Source: Opitutus terrae PB90-1 (lineage in GTDB: Bacteria; Verrucomicrobiota; Verrucomicrobiia; Opitutales; Opitutaceae). From it: a DNA stretch of 64,000 nt. The stretch lies in assembly GCF_000019965.1 (NCBI RefSeq), contig NC_010571.1, forward strand, positions 3,481,001 through 3,545,000. The letters are read 5' to 3'. The translations under genes and the position numbers were made by a program. The notes beneath the pieces are model-generated. The model saw only the letters and a program-made list of their open reading frames with translations. It ran no database searches and had not been told where the DNA came from. Below, in pieces: positions 36,085-45,224 of this stretch (position 1 is its first letter; every line of letters begins with the position of its first letter).

Positions 36085-37464
36085 TCAGCGGCCTTTGCCG
36101 AATAGCATCACGTGGATCGTCTTCAGCACGATCGAAGCATCCAGCACGAACGAGAAGTGCCGGATGTAGTAGAGGTCGTATTCGAGTTTACGACGCGTGT
36201 CCTCGATGTTGGCGCCGTAGGGATAGTTGACCTGCGCCCACCCCGTGATGCCGGGCTTCACCAAGTGACGAAAATAGTAGCAGGGGATCTCGCGATTGTA
36301 GCTGACGACCAGCCGATCCCATTCGGCGCGAGGCCCGATCAGGCTCATGTCGCCGCGCAAGACGTTCCAGAGCTGCGGGAATTCATCGATGCGCGTCGCG
36401 CGCAGAAACCGACCGACGCGGGTCACGCGAGAGTCGTTCGGTCGCGTGTAGGGGTCGCTTTGGCTATCGGCGCCAAGCCGCATGGTGCGGAGCTTGAGGA
36501 GCGGGAACGGAACGTTGTCTTTGCCGATGCGGTTCTGTTTGAAAAAAACCGGCCGGCCGTTTTCGAGCCAGTGCGCCAGCGCCCCGAGCGTGATCAGCGG
36601 CGCCGCCAGCAGCAGCCCGACGGACGCGAGTACAATGTCGACCGTGCGTTTCAACCGCTGGAACACGGGCTCTCGCGCCATTTGGAAACCTTCCTGAAAC
36701 AGCCAGGTTTGGTTCAGGCGATAGAGCGGAATCTTGCGCCAGTAGACTTCGTGGAACAGCTCCAGCGTGTAAGTTGGCACGCCGCGGAAGTAGAGCTCGA
36801 CGAGTTTTTGCGAGATTTCCAGCGGTAGATCGCGCCCCGACTCACGCTGCACGATCGCCTCCACGCTGAGTTTGCCAGCCCGCACTTCGTCGAGCACCTC
36901 CGACAGGGGCCGCAGCTGATCGACCGACTCAGGGGCCGGCGCCACCGATGGTGCCGATCCGACCACGGAAAAGATCACGCTTTGCGTGCTGCGCATCCGT
37001 TCGCATTCCTGGCGAAAGTCGAGGCAGCTGGCATCATTGCCGACGAATACGATCGCGCGATTGCCCCGTCGTTCGGCGACGCGCTGGTACACGATGCGGC
37101 GATAGCTGAGCGTGAACGGGATCAGGACGATGAAGCTGAGCGCGATGACGGTACGGCTCGATTTCAGTTCGTAGCCCTGGGGTAGCAGCACGAAGGTCGT
37201 CAGCAACGTTGCCACCATCGCGCTGAGCAGCGCGATGGAATGCAGGCTCGTGTAGTCCAGGCTCAGCATGTCCGTACGCGGCCGATAGCCGTCGATGAGG
37301 TAAATCGCGAAGACCATCGCGAGCAGCGGCGCGAGAAGCGGCAGCAGGATCAGGTGACCACCGCCGAGCAACCCACGGAACAGGCTCACGGCGTTGAACA
37401 CCGCGACGACGGAAAGCGTGTCCAGCACCAGCAGGGCAAGAAACACTTTGCGCGCGGTTGTCAT
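36085..37464 (-). CDS. Polyprenyl-phosphate sugar-1-phosphate transferase (WbaP/WcaJ-type initiating transferase)
   Basis: Starts polysaccharide repeat units by moving a sugar-1-phosphate onto undecaprenyl phosphate at the inner membrane. It is 459 aa. About four transmembrane helices occupy the first ~130 residues, a CoA-binding-like domain follows, and then comes the bacterial sugar transferase domain (about 265-459). This domain starts RLKRTVDIVLASVGLLLAAP and includes PVFFKQNRIGKD, PLLKLRTM, RATRIDEFPQLWNVLRGDMS, GPRAEW and KPGITGWAQVNYPYG. It is the last gene of the 28-kb minus-strand locus, 14 bp after the preceding glycosyltransferase gene. The donor sugar is not inferable. Confidence 0.93.
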   Translation of the reverse strand: MTTARKVFLALLVLDTLSVVAVFNAVSLFRGLLGGGHLILLPLLAPLLAMVFAIYLIDGYRPRTDMLSLDYTSLHSIALLSAMVATLLTTFVLLPQGYELKSSRTVIALSFIVLIPFTLSYRRIVYQRVAERRGNRAIVFVGNDASCLDFRQECERMRSTQSVIFSVVGSAPSVAPAPESVDQLRPLSEVLDEVRAGKLSVEAIVQRESGRDLPLEISQKLVELYFRGVPTYTLELFHEVYWRKIPLYRLNQTWLFQEGFQMAREPVFQRLKRTVDIVLASVGLLLAAPLITLGALAHWLENGRPVFFKQNRIGKDNVPFPLLKLRTMRLGADSQSDPYTRPNDSRVTRVGRFLRATRIDEFPQLWNVLRGDMSLIGPRAEWDRLVVSYNREIPCYYFRHLVKPGITGWAQVNYPYGANIEDTRRKLEYDLYYIRHFSFVLDASIVLKTIHVMLFGKGR

Positions 37465-37478
37465 TCGGCGGAGAAGCG

Positions 37479-38687
37479 CTAGGCGGTTGGCACGGGCACG
37501 GCAAGCTTGGGGGCGAGCACGGATTGCCAGGTGGCGAGCGCCAGCGGCAGACCACCTTCGGCGCCAAACTCCCGGGCGGCGAGACGCATCGCGGCGATCC
37601 GCTCTGGCTGGCGGCGCAGCGCGTGCACGGCTTCCGCGGCGGTGATGATCTCGGTGCGCTCAAAGGTGAGGCCGAATCCGCGTTCCCGCACCAGCCGTGC
37701 GACTTCGGCGTTGCGGTCTCCGATGAACACCACCGGGCGTTCGGCGCGCGCGATGCCGTAAAGTTTGCTCGGAAAAACGCAACGGCCGGTGCGCGGCCGG
37801 AGCGTGACGAAGTGCACGTCCGCGATACCGAGGCTGAGGGCGAGCTGCTCCCGCGGTTGGGGTGGCAGGAAGCGGAGGTTGGTGAGCCGCCGCTCGCGCG
37901 CGAGGGTCTCCAGCCGTGGGCGTTGCGCGCCGTGGCCGACAATCAGGAACGTAATCGCCGGGTCGTCATGTAATGCGGCCGCAAGCTCCACCAGCGGGGT
38001 AAGATCGTGCACGCGACCGAGATTGCCGGAGTAGGCGAGAACGAAATTCCCGGAGAGGCCCCATTCCTCCCGCCGCGCTGCGATCGCCTCCGCGGAGGCC
38101 GGGGCGAGTCCAGCCGGCGCCCAGTTCGGGCTGACGAACACGCGAGACTTCGCGACGCCGTGCTCCCGCACAAGCGCGGCCATGTCGGTGCCCGGAACGA
38201 CGCAAGCGGCACTATGGCGCCAGACCCAGTCGCGCAGCGGCCGCAGGAGCAAGGGCAAGCGGTGCCCGGTCACGGTGGTTGCTATCTCCGGGTAGATATC
38301 CTGCACCCAGTGGAGCAGCGCGGCGCTTTTGAGCTTCGTTGCCGGCCAGACGGCGACTCCGATCAGCGCCGGATCCGTCATCGCCACGACGCTGTCACCG
38401 CGCCGGAGCCGGCGAAGCAGGTACCAGCAACACGCGACCTCGAACGTCAGATAGTCGACCAGCCGGCCGAGCAGGTGGTCCCGGCCCCAGCACGTGCTGG
38501 CTAGGCGGTCGATCGTGACCCCATTGTGCGTTTGCGTCCGCGGCACCATGCGATTCGCCGGGCGGGCGGCAACCACGGTCACGGCGTGACCACGGGCGGC
38601 GAGCCCTTCAGCCAAGTCGTGCAACAGCTGTGCTGTCGCGGGCTCCTCGGGCCAATAGAATCGATTGACGAAGACGACGCGTGGCAT
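37479..38687 (-). CDS. GT4 glycosyltransferase (WbuB-like)
   Basis: A retaining GT-B enzyme of 402 aa, probably adding a sugar to the lipid-linked repeat unit. The N-terminal domain begins MPRVVFVNRFYWPEEPATAQ, typical of WbuB/FnlA-linked transferases that act on N-acetyl sugars. The C-terminal nucleotide-sugar domain has YSGNLGRVHDL, IVGHGAQRPRLE and a variant of the E-x7-E region in PSKLYGIARAERPVVF, in which the usual glutamates are partly replaced. The ATG at 38687 overlaps the upstream stop as TGATG. Acceptor and linkage are unknown. Confidence 0.88.
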   Translation of the reverse strand: MPRVVFVNRFYWPEEPATAQLLHDLAEGLAARGHAVTVVAARPANRMVPRTQTHNGVTIDRLASTCWGRDHLLGRLVDYLTFEVACCWYLLRRLRRGDSVVAMTDPALIGVAVWPATKLKSAALLHWVQDIYPEIATTVTGHRLPLLLRPLRDWVWRHSAACVVPGTDMAALVREHGVAKSRVFVSPNWAPAGLAPASAEAIAARREEWGLSGNFVLAYSGNLGRVHDLTPLVELAAALHDDPAITFLIVGHGAQRPRLETLARERRLTNLRFLPPQPREQLALSLGIADVHFVTLRPRTGRCVFPSKLYGIARAERPVVFIGDRNAEVARLVRERGFGLTFERTEIITAAEAVHALRRQPERIAAMRLAAREFGAEGGLPLALATWQSVLAPKLAVPVPTA

Positions 38688-39553
38688 CAACGGGGCGCAG
38701 GCTTTTGGCGGCGCAGCTCCTGCGCCTTCGCGCTGCCCAGGAATTCATAGAACGCCATCAGCCGGCAGAAGACGTAGCCGCGATAGCCGTCGAGAAAGCC
38801 GCGCCGCAGCAGATAGTGGTAGACAAACCGCGCGGTCGGACGGAACGGCAGCCGGCGCGCGCAGCGCTTGAGCCAGCGCTTGCGGGCAAGCTCCGGCGCG
38901 AGCTTGACGGCGGTGTCGGTCGTCTGCCGGGCGGGGGCGTTCAGCAGCCGAGCCTCCCAATTGCTGTAGCGGTTGTGCTTCTCGAGCCACGTGGCGATCG
39001 TCGGAAATGCGTAGTGTTCCATCTCGGCTTGCAGGTAGCCGGTGCGCCCTTGCAGCACGACGTGCTCGTGAACCTCGTTGTCACCGGAATCTGTTTCGTC
39101 GAGACCGGCCAATTGTTCGTAACGCCCGAGCCGGTGGCGAAAGAATCGCAGGTTCCAGCTCGGATAGTAACCGCAGTGGCGCAGCCAGCCATCGAGGAAC
39201 CAGAAGCAGCGATTCACGTAGTAGCCGTCAGCCCCGGGCGCGGCCACGATTTGCTGCAACTCGACGGCGAGCGCAGGGGTGATGCGCTCGTCCGCATCGA
39301 GAATAAAGATCCACTCATGCCGCCAGGGCACCTGCGCCAGCGCCCAGTTCTTCTTTTTCGGGAAACGGTGATCCCACATGAAGGGCACTACGCGCGCGCC
39401 GTGTTGCGCGGCGATCGCCTGCGTGCCGTCGGTACTTCCGGAGTCGACGACCACCACTTCGTCCGCGAAGGCACACGAGGCGAGACACGCGGGCAGGTTG
39501 GCCGCTTCGTTCCGGGTGGGGATCAGGATGGAGATCGGGCAACGGGCGTCCAT
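38687..39553 (-). CDS. GT2 glycosyltransferase (WaaE/KdtX-like)
   Basis: A 288-aa GT-A enzyme related to the WaaE family that transfers glucose or another hexose to LPS core or capsule intermediates. It has ISILIPTRNEAANLPACLAS, VVVDSGSTDGT, then FPKKKNWALAQ and the metal-binding ILDADERITPAL. WNLRFFRHR and HEHVV, both WaaE-typical, follow. The ATG at 39553 lies 15 bp after the stop of the polymerase/ligase gene. The stop is shared with the next gene's start (TGATG). Confidence 0.9.
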   Translation of the reverse strand: MDARCPISILIPTRNEAANLPACLASCAFADEVVVVDSGSTDGTQAIAAQHGARVVPFMWDHRFPKKKNWALAQVPWRHEWIFILDADERITPALAVELQQIVAAPGADGYYVNRCFWFLDGWLRHCGYYPSWNLRFFRHRLGRYEQLAGLDETDSGDNEVHEHVVLQGRTGYLQAEMEHYAFPTIATWLEKHNRYSNWEARLLNAPARQTTDTAVKLAPELARKRWLKRCARRLPFRPTARFVYHYLLRRGFLDGYRGYVFCRLMAFYEFLGSAKAQELRRQKPAPR

Positions 39554-39568
39554 GGCAGGGCGGAAACG

Positions 39569-41038
39569 CTAGGCAGGCTGGGGCGCTGCGGCAGCGGATT
39601 CGACGCGAGGGTAATGCACGGCGCAGAAGAAGCACAGCCAGAACGCGACGATCACGGCGGCATTGCCGAAGGGAAACTCGACCGCCGCGTAGAGCAGCAC
39701 GATGCTGATGCCGGTCCAGAGCCCGCCGCTCAGCCAACTGGCACCGAGGCTGCGCCGGGCGGTCCACAGCGGGACGATCGCGCACAGCGCAACGAGGGTC
39801 GTGCCAATGATGCCGAGCTCAGCGAGCGACTGCAGCCAGTCGGAGTGGGCGTCGCGGAAGTTCACCTGTGCCTCCGGATGAGTGATCGGGTGAGGGAAGC
39901 GTTGGGAGTTAAAAAGAAAAAACGCGGTCGGGTAAGAGGCCAGGCCCCAGCCGAACCAGGGCCGTTGCTGCACCATGTGCCAGGTATCCCGATACAGGCG
40001 TACGCGCGTGGCGGCGGATGGGGTGGCGCGGACGCGGTCGAGTTGTCGATAGGTCGTTTGCATCCGGGCGGTGATGACGGGGCGCGCAAAGGCGTAGCCC
40101 AAGGTGGCGGTGCCGGCGAGCAGCACGAGCGAGACGACGGCGGTCGCTCGCAGCCCGCGAGGCCGGCGGGCGCGGTTGAGGAAGACGCGAATGCACCATT
40201 GGCCGAGCGCGGCCAGAAGCAGCACGCCGAGCAAGAGGGTGGCGGACCGTGAACCACTGAGGGGGATCGCCATGGCGAGCAGCCCGATCGCGATCAAGCC
40301 GCTGAAGCCGGGCGTGTGCCAGAAATCGCGGGCGCGGGCATTGCGGGCATAGTGAAACACCAGCGCGATGCTCGCCGTGATCATCAACAGCGCGTAAGCC
40401 CCCCAATGGTTGTGGTACAAGAAGGAGGCGAAGAAGAAAGGCTGACGGAACTTGCCGGGGGCGAAGAAGGGGGCGGTTGCTCCGAGGAGTTTTTGCATCG
40501 TGCCAAACGCCGCGAGCAGGACTGCATTGGCGACGAGCGCGAGCAGGAGCCAGCGGAGAACGCGACGCTGGCGCACCACTAGCATGAGGTTGAAGCACGA
40601 CAAATAGGCCGCGTCGAAAAACCACAGCGCTTGGAGGGACAGATCGGGTCGCGCCGTACTCGGAAGATTGGCCGCAGGCGTTCCCTGCACGTAGTAGACA
40701 TCCGCGCCATCCACGATCGCGCGGAAGCTGGGATTCAGGCAGCTGGCGAGCACCAGACCGTTGAGTAAAACGCAGGGCCACAGGCACCGGAGCACCAGCG
40801 CACGCGAACCGGTTCTGGTGGCCGATGAGAGCAACGCGGCGGCGGTAAAAAGGAAACCGAGCGAGCCGAGCCCGGCCGTGGCCAGTCGGCTCCAGTATGC
40901 ATTTCCACCAAACGCCCACGCGCTGAAGATCGCCAGCACGGCCACGTGGACCACCACCGCAATCTCCAGCGGACGGAGCGGTTGCCTGCTCTCAGCGAGA
41001 GCGGGCGACGGAGAGGTTGCGCGGGAGGGTTCGATCAT
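39569..41038 (-). CDS. O-antigen ligase/polymerase-family membrane protein (Wzy_C)
   Basis: This 489-aa protein has about eleven transmembrane helices, a large loop, and a C-terminal region with NFRDAHSDWLQSLAELGIIG, matching the Wzy_C signature in which the histidine is functionally important in WaaL and relatives. It could ligate finished chains to lipid A-core (WaaL) or polymerise repeat units (Wzy); sequence alone does not separate these. Pro-rich first 20 residues are probably cytoplasmic. Its ATG overlaps the upstream GT4 stop as ATGA, so expression is coupled to it. A second multi-span candidate lies at 46175-47716. Confidence 0.85.
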   Translation of the reverse strand: MIEPSRATSPSPALAESRQPLRPLEIAVVVHVAVLAIFSAWAFGGNAYWSRLATAGLGSLGFLFTAAALLSSATRTGSRALVLRCLWPCVLLNGLVLASCLNPSFRAIVDGADVYYVQGTPAANLPSTARPDLSLQALWFFDAAYLSCFNLMLVVRQRRVLRWLLLALVANAVLLAAFGTMQKLLGATAPFFAPGKFRQPFFFASFLYHNHWGAYALLMITASIALVFHYARNARARDFWHTPGFSGLIAIGLLAMAIPLSGSRSATLLLGVLLLAALGQWCIRVFLNRARRPRGLRATAVVSLVLLAGTATLGYAFARPVITARMQTTYRQLDRVRATPSAATRVRLYRDTWHMVQQRPWFGWGLASYPTAFFLFNSQRFPHPITHPEAQVNFRDAHSDWLQSLAELGIIGTTLVALCAIVPLWTARRSLGASWLSGGLWTGISIVLLYAAVEFPFGNAAVIVAFWLCFFCAVHYPRVESAAAAPQPA

Positions 41039-42189
41039 CCGGTTCCGTCGGGCGTCGGTGGGCGTGCTCGCTCCGCGAGGAGTTCGCGGTAAAAAGCGGC
41101 GAGCTTTCGGGCTGAACTCGCCCAGGAGAATTGCTCCGTGACCCAGGTCCGCGCGGCGGCGCCCCGCGCCGCGAGCGCCGTGGGTGACTCGCGCAGCGCG
41201 GCGCTCAGCACCTCACCATAGCTTTGCCACGGCACGCACCAGCCCACACCGCGCGAGTTCACCTCCGTCCAGGGCGTCGTGTCGGTGACCAGCACGGGAA
41301 CGCCGCTGGCCATCGCCTCCGCGATCACGAGACCAAAGTTCTCGCTGTGCGACGGCAGCAGGAACAACGAGGCAACGGGATACGGCGCCGGCCGACCCAC
41401 GCCGTCGTGAACCCGCACCTGACCACCTCCGCCCGCGCGCAGCACGTAGGTTTCGAGCTGCGCAGGCGTGTATTCTTCCGGCACTCCGACCATGAGCAGA
41501 AGCCAGTCCCGCGGCGCACGTTCCAGCCAGAGATCGATCAACTCCAGCACGCGTTTCTTGCAGTGAAAGCGCGAGTAAAAGAGCGCGGTCGGCCGCTCGG
41601 CGGATTCGGGACACCAACGATGCCACGCCGCTCGTGCCGCCGCGTGTTCGGCAGGCTCAGGTGGCTCAACGCCATTCGGAGCAACGCAGATCGGCTGCCG
41701 GAAACCGAGCGCTTGAATCGCTTCCGCCTCTTCCTGGCTGGTGGCGTGCCAGCCCGCGGCGGCCTCGAACGCGCCGGGATGGACGAAGCGGCGCGCGAAT
41801 AGCTTGCGCCCGCGGTGAAAACCCCATGCCCAAGGACTCATCATTCCGCGCGGCGAGATGACGAACGGAGCACCGGTCGCGTCCGCATGCTGGTGGGCGT
41901 AGTGAAGCGGACGCAGCCAAAGCGCGTGGCTGTGTACGATGTCGTATCGTTGCGCAGCCAGTTCTGCCCGCAGCCCCGCCGAGCAGCACAAGCGTCGCGG
42001 CCACGTGCGGGGGTGTATCCGGATACGCAATCTCTCGAAGTCGCGCACCTGTCGCTCGGTGGCGTGGGCAGCGAGCAGATCGACGGCCGCGCCGGCGCGG
42101 GCTAGCGCCTGGGCCAGCGCCAGCACCGATTTGCTCGGGCCGCCGTGGTGCTCCTCGAGGCTGGGAACAATCTGGCAAACGCGCATCAT
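41035..42189 (-). CDS. GT4 glycosyltransferase
   Basis: A 384-aa GT-B enzyme. The opening, VCQIVPSLEEHHGGPSKSVL, is a common GT4 glycine-rich acceptor loop. IVHSHALWLRPL and ISPRGMMSPWAW follow. The C-terminal donor domain has RFHCKKRVLELIDLW and the E-x7-E motif in SENFGLVIAEAMASGVPVLV. Two ATGs in tandem (42189, 42186) are possible starts. The stop overlaps the next gene as ATGA. The donor is likely a nucleotide hexose; identity unknown. Confidence 0.9.
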   Translation of the reverse strand: MMRVCQIVPSLEEHHGGPSKSVLALAQALARAGAAVDLLAAHATERQVRDFERLRIRIHPRTWPRRLCCSAGLRAELAAQRYDIVHSHALWLRPLHYAHQHADATGAPFVISPRGMMSPWAWGFHRGRKLFARRFVHPGAFEAAAGWHATSQEEAEAIQALGFRQPICVAPNGVEPPEPAEHAAARAAWHRWCPESAERPTALFYSRFHCKKRVLELIDLWLERAPRDWLLLMVGVPEEYTPAQLETYVLRAGGGGQVRVHDGVGRPAPYPVASLFLLPSHSENFGLVIAEAMASGVPVLVTDTTPWTEVNSRGVGWCVPWQSYGEVLSAALRESPTALAARGAAARTWVTEQFSWASSARKLAAFYRELLAERARPPTPDGTG

Positions 42190-42271
42190 TCGAGGGACGA
42201 GAATGGACGATCAGGTTTCCGCCGCTGCGAACAATGGACGCCGCCATTGTGCCTGCCCGCGTGGCGGCACC

Positions 42272-42850
42272 TCACGATTTGTCGTAGCGTGGCAACGCCC
42301 GGTCCTTGATCGGGCGGCAGGGATGGCCGACGCAGATCTTGCGCGGCGGGAGATCGCGCACGACCACGGCGCGCGCACCGACGACGCACAACTCGCCAAT
42401 GGTCACGCCGGGGCCGACGAACACGTCGGCGCCGATCCAGACGTTTTCGCCGATGACGATCGGCTGGGCGACCAGTGGCATGTCCCACCGCAGAAAATCA
42501 TGGGTGCCGGCGCACAGATGCGTGTTCTGGCTGACATTGGCGCCGTAGTGCAGGGTGATCGGCGCCAGATTGTAGACCCGAACGTTCGGGGCGATCATCG
42601 CGCGGGCGTGCAGCGTGAGCTTCCAAGGGAAAACAACCGTCGCGGTCGGGAAAATGACTACCTTGTCCGGCTCCGGAATCGTCGCGCCAAACCAGCGGAG
42701 CAGCTCCACGCGGAAGCGATGCCAAGGCCGCGGGCTCCAGCGAAAGAGCGTGGCTTGGACCAGGCTCCACAACGTGCGCCAAATCACATCACGCATCGGG
42801 TAGGGCGTCACGCACCCTTCTCCGATGTAAGGTTTGGTGGCCGGCAGCAT
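42272..42850 (-). CDS. WcaF-like O-acetyltransferase (left-handed beta-helix)
   Basis: Transfers acetyl from acetyl-CoA to a sugar hydroxyl of the repeat unit in the cytoplasm. The 192-aa protein resembles colanic-acid acetyltransferase WcaF: a helical N-terminus (PMRDVIWRTLWSLVQ), then hexapeptide repeats with NTHLCAGTHDF holding the catalytic histidine, IVIGENVWIGADVFVGPGV and VGARAVVVRDLPP, ending GHPCRPI. The open frame runs much further upstream, but the ATG at 42850 gives the family length. Gaps of 82 bp (downstream) and 62 bp (upstream) set it slightly apart from its neighbours. Confidence 0.9.
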   Translation of the reverse strand: MLPATKPYIGEGCVTPYPMRDVIWRTLWSLVQATLFRWSPRPWHRFRVELLRWFGATIPEPDKVVIFPTATVVFPWKLTLHARAMIAPNVRVYNLAPITLHYGANVSQNTHLCAGTHDFLRWDMPLVAQPIVIGENVWIGADVFVGPGVTIGELCVVGARAVVVRDLPPRKICVGHPCRPIKDRALPRYDKS

Positions 42851-42912
42851 CTTTCGGGATCTTTTTATCGAGCGCCCGGCGGTGCAACGGAAAATCCGCG
42901 CGCGTACGTCGT

Positions 42913-44079
42913 TCAGTTCGCCGCCGCAACCGCAGCGCGCAGGCCTGCCGCCGCCGCGGCGTAGCTGTAATTGGCGATCCGCTGTGCGATGGCTGCGCGC
43001 AGTTCGTTGCGCCGCGTTTCCAGGGCCGACAGCGCGTGCTGCAGCCGAGCCGCCAAGGCGGCGGAATCGCCCGCCGGGAAACTCCAGCCAGTGACGTCTT
43101 CGCTGATGAGGTCCTCGCGACAGCCCACGTGAGTGCTGACGAGACACGGCAAACCCGAAGCCATGGCTTCGTTGACGATCAGGCCCCACGTTTCACCCGG
43201 CCCATGGCTGGGCAGCACGAGTAGGTCGGCGGCGGCGAACGCGTGGGGCATCTCGAGCTGATTTTGAAACGGTGCCCAGAATACGTTGGCGTTGCGGTTG
43301 CGCGCCTGGAGGTCCGTCCGCAACGGCCCATCGCCGATCATGAGCAGGGAGGTTTGGGCGAGGGCTGCGGTTTGAAATGCCTCGATCAGGAGGTCGGGCC
43401 GCTTCTTGGCGCCGAACTTGCCAGCGAAGAGGACGACCCGATCGCTGGCGGGAATGCCCAACGAGGCTCGAAAGGCCAATCCTGCCTCCTTCGCGCTGGC
43501 CGCGCCCGCGGCCCAGCGGTCGTTGTCGACGCAATGCGGCACGAGAAAGATCCGCTCGCGCGCAACCCCATGCGCGACGAGAAACCGAGTGTGGGCAATC
43601 CCGACGGAGGCGAAGGCCTGATAGCGTTTGAGGAGCAGGCGCGTGAGCCACTGCTGCGGCCGGCGCCGATGCGGGGGGGGCGTCTCGCGTCCGAGCAACG
43701 TCGAATCGCCGCGCAGGATCAAGGGGCTGCCGCGCCAAGTTAAGGCGAGCCGCGCCTGCGACCACCAGCCGTAGCCGTAGACCAGTACCGCATCGGGCCG
43801 CCAGGCCCGCAACCGCGCGGACAAAGACGGATTGCGCAGCCCGAAAAAGCGCGCCGTGCCGGGATGGCGTGCGGTATTCGGCACAAACTCGTGCTCGTAG
43901 CCGGAGAGGAGATCGAGGTCCCATTGCAGCTGGGCCTGAAACCCGGGGTCATGTTGTCGAGTGACGCCAAAATCCCAGAGGTAAAACACCCGCAACGTCC
44001 ATCCTGCGCCCGCCAGCCACCGAAACCACGGGCTGTAATATTGCGTCGGATGCGAGATAACGATGGCGAGGCGTGACAT
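42913..44079 (-). CDS. GT4 glycosyltransferase with a C8 tract
   Basis: A 388-aa GT-B enzyme. The N-terminus is MSRLAIVISHPTQYYSPWFR, typical of GT4 proteins in capsule and O-antigen loci. YGYGWWSQARLA and LRGDSTLLGRE follow, and the donor domain has FAGKFGAKKRPDLLIEAF, LMIGDGPLR and E-x7-E in GETWGLIVNEAMASGLP. Codons for the PPP after residue 130 form a run of eight cytosines (43673-43680), so slippage would disrupt the protein. It lies 56 bp downstream of the AT3 acyltransferase gene. Confidence 0.9.
   Translation of the reverse strand: MSRLAIVISHPTQYYSPWFRWLAGAGWTLRVFYLWDFGVTRQHDPGFQAQLQWDLDLLSGYEHEFVPNTARHPGTARFFGLRNPSLSARLRAWRPDAVLVYGYGWWSQARLALTWRGSPLILRGDSTLLGRETPPPHRRRPQQWLTRLLLKRYQAFASVGIAHTRFLVAHGVARERIFLVPHCVDNDRWAAGAASAKEAGLAFRASLGIPASDRVVLFAGKFGAKKRPDLLIEAFQTAALAQTSLLMIGDGPLRTDLQARNRNANVFWAPFQNQLEMPHAFAAADLLVLPSHGPGETWGLIVNEAMASGLPCLVSTHVGCREDLISEDVTGWSFPAGDSAALAARLQHALSALETRRNELRAAIAQRIANYSYAAAAAGLRAAVAAAN
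43673..43680 (-). repeat. Homopolymer tract of eight C (coding strand) in a GT4 gene
   Basis: Eight G on the plus strand, C8 on the coding strand, spell most of three proline codons. It is the longest G/C homopolymer I noticed in the window. Such tracts can slip and switch glycosyltransferase genes on and off in some pathogens; here this is only a possibility. Confidence 0.5.
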
Positions 44080-44135
44080 GACGGAATGAGACCGGGGTTG
44101 TCAGCCAACGGGAGAAACTTGGGTTGCCGGGCGGA

Positions 44136-45224
44136 TCATGCGGTTTTGGCGGGCAACCCTGGTAGCGGAGGAGAGCGATGGCGGCGGTCCTTCAGGCCCA
44201 AGAGCGGTTTTTCCACCAATCGGTAGGAGAGAACGGCGGCGGCCAACGCCGCGAGAAGAGGTGCGAGGAGCCGGCCTTGCGCGAGCCAACCGTCAGGGGA
44301 GAGAAACAGCTGTTGCCAGAGATAGAGGCTGTAGGAAATCAGCCCCAGCATCCGGAGCGGCCCGCGGCCGAGCAGTGCTTGGGCCCACGCGGGAGGTGCA
44401 CGATGCATCCAGGCGATCAACAGCGCGGCCGCGGCCGCATCCAGTGTGAAGCCGGCGGAAACACCGAAGCCCCGCACATGCAGAGCGGCCAGCGGAGAAA
44501 GCACGAGCAACCAGAGCGCGGCGCTGCCGGCCAGCCGTCCACATCGTAACAATCGCTCTCGCCAAGCGGCGGATTGCAGGAGCAGTGCGGCCGCGCAGCC
44601 GGCCATCAAGCTGTCGATGCCAGTGTGAAACATCATGGCCAGCAGTCCGCGTTGCGCGGGGAAAAGGTAGTAGGTGCCGACCCGAGCCAGCGGACACCAG
44701 ATGACGAGCGCGACCGCAATCCAGAGTGCGCGCCGCGGAAACACGATCAGCGCCAGCGGCCAAAGCAGGTAAAACTGCTGCTCCAGCGCGAGCGTCCACA
44801 GGTGGCCGAGGTTCCAGGTGCCTTCTGGCGGAGGCACGGCCCAGAACGACGCGTAGTTCCACGTGAAGGTCGCCGCGGCCGTGAACGTGCCAACATTGAG
44901 GCCCGTGGGAAACCACAACGCGAGCAGGACCAGCGTCAGCAGATAAGCGTAGAACGCCGGCCAGATGCGGAGCGCCCGGCGGCGATAGAATTGAAGCAAC
45001 CCGATGCTCCCCGTCGCGGCCTGCTCCTGCAGAAGGAGGTGAGTGATCAAATATCCGCTTAGCACGAAGAACAGCCGAACGCCGCCACCGGGGTTCGCCA
45101 GGGCGCGAATCCACGGCGTCTCGAGCCAGCCGAGCGGCTGCAGGTTGGCGACGGTGTGCCCGGCGAGGACGAGCAGAATCGCGATGCCGCGAAGGCCGTC
45201 GAGGGTATCAATCCGGGATTTCAC
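44136..45224 (-). CDS. Acyltransferase family 3 (OafA/YrhL-like) membrane O-acyltransferase
   Basis: A 362-aa integral membrane protein with about ten helices that should move acetyl (or another acyl) groups across the membrane onto the polysaccharide. The opening IDTLDGLRGIAILLVLAGHTV contains the family's catalytic histidine (in LAGHT) and the DGLRG motif; FFVLSGYLI and a later RRALRIWPAFYAYL follow. The start is GTG at 45224 and overlaps the SGNH-gene stop as GTGA. That coupling matters because many AT3 enzymes act with an SGNH domain, which is missing from this polypeptide and supplied by the neighbour. Confidence 0.9.
   Translation of the reverse strand: MKSRIDTLDGLRGIAILLVLAGHTVANLQPLGWLETPWIRALANPGGGVRLFFVLSGYLITHLLLQEQAATGSIGLLQFYRRRALRIWPAFYAYLLTLVLLALWFPTGLNVGTFTAAATFTWNYASFWAVPPPEGTWNLGHLWTLALEQQFYLLWPLALIVFPRRALWIAVALVIWCPLARVGTYYLFPAQRGLLAMMFHTGIDSLMAGCAAALLLQSAAWRERLLRCGRLAGSAALWLLVLSPLAALHVRGFGVSAGFTLDAAAAALLIAWMHRAPPAWAQALLGRGPLRMLGLISYSLYLWQQLFLSPDGWLAQGRLLAPLLAALAAAVLSYRLVEKPLLGLKDRRHRSPPLPGLPAKTA

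Noticed and set aside
38681-40252. 523-codon plus-strand ORF opposite the GT2 and ligase genes
   Set aside because: Antisense shadow in high-GC DNA; the minus strand encodes clear family motifs.
39569-41038. Multi-span protein considered as an exosortase
   Set aside because: It has the Wzy_C motif with AHSDWLQ and lacks the exosortase Cys/Arg/Arg pattern.
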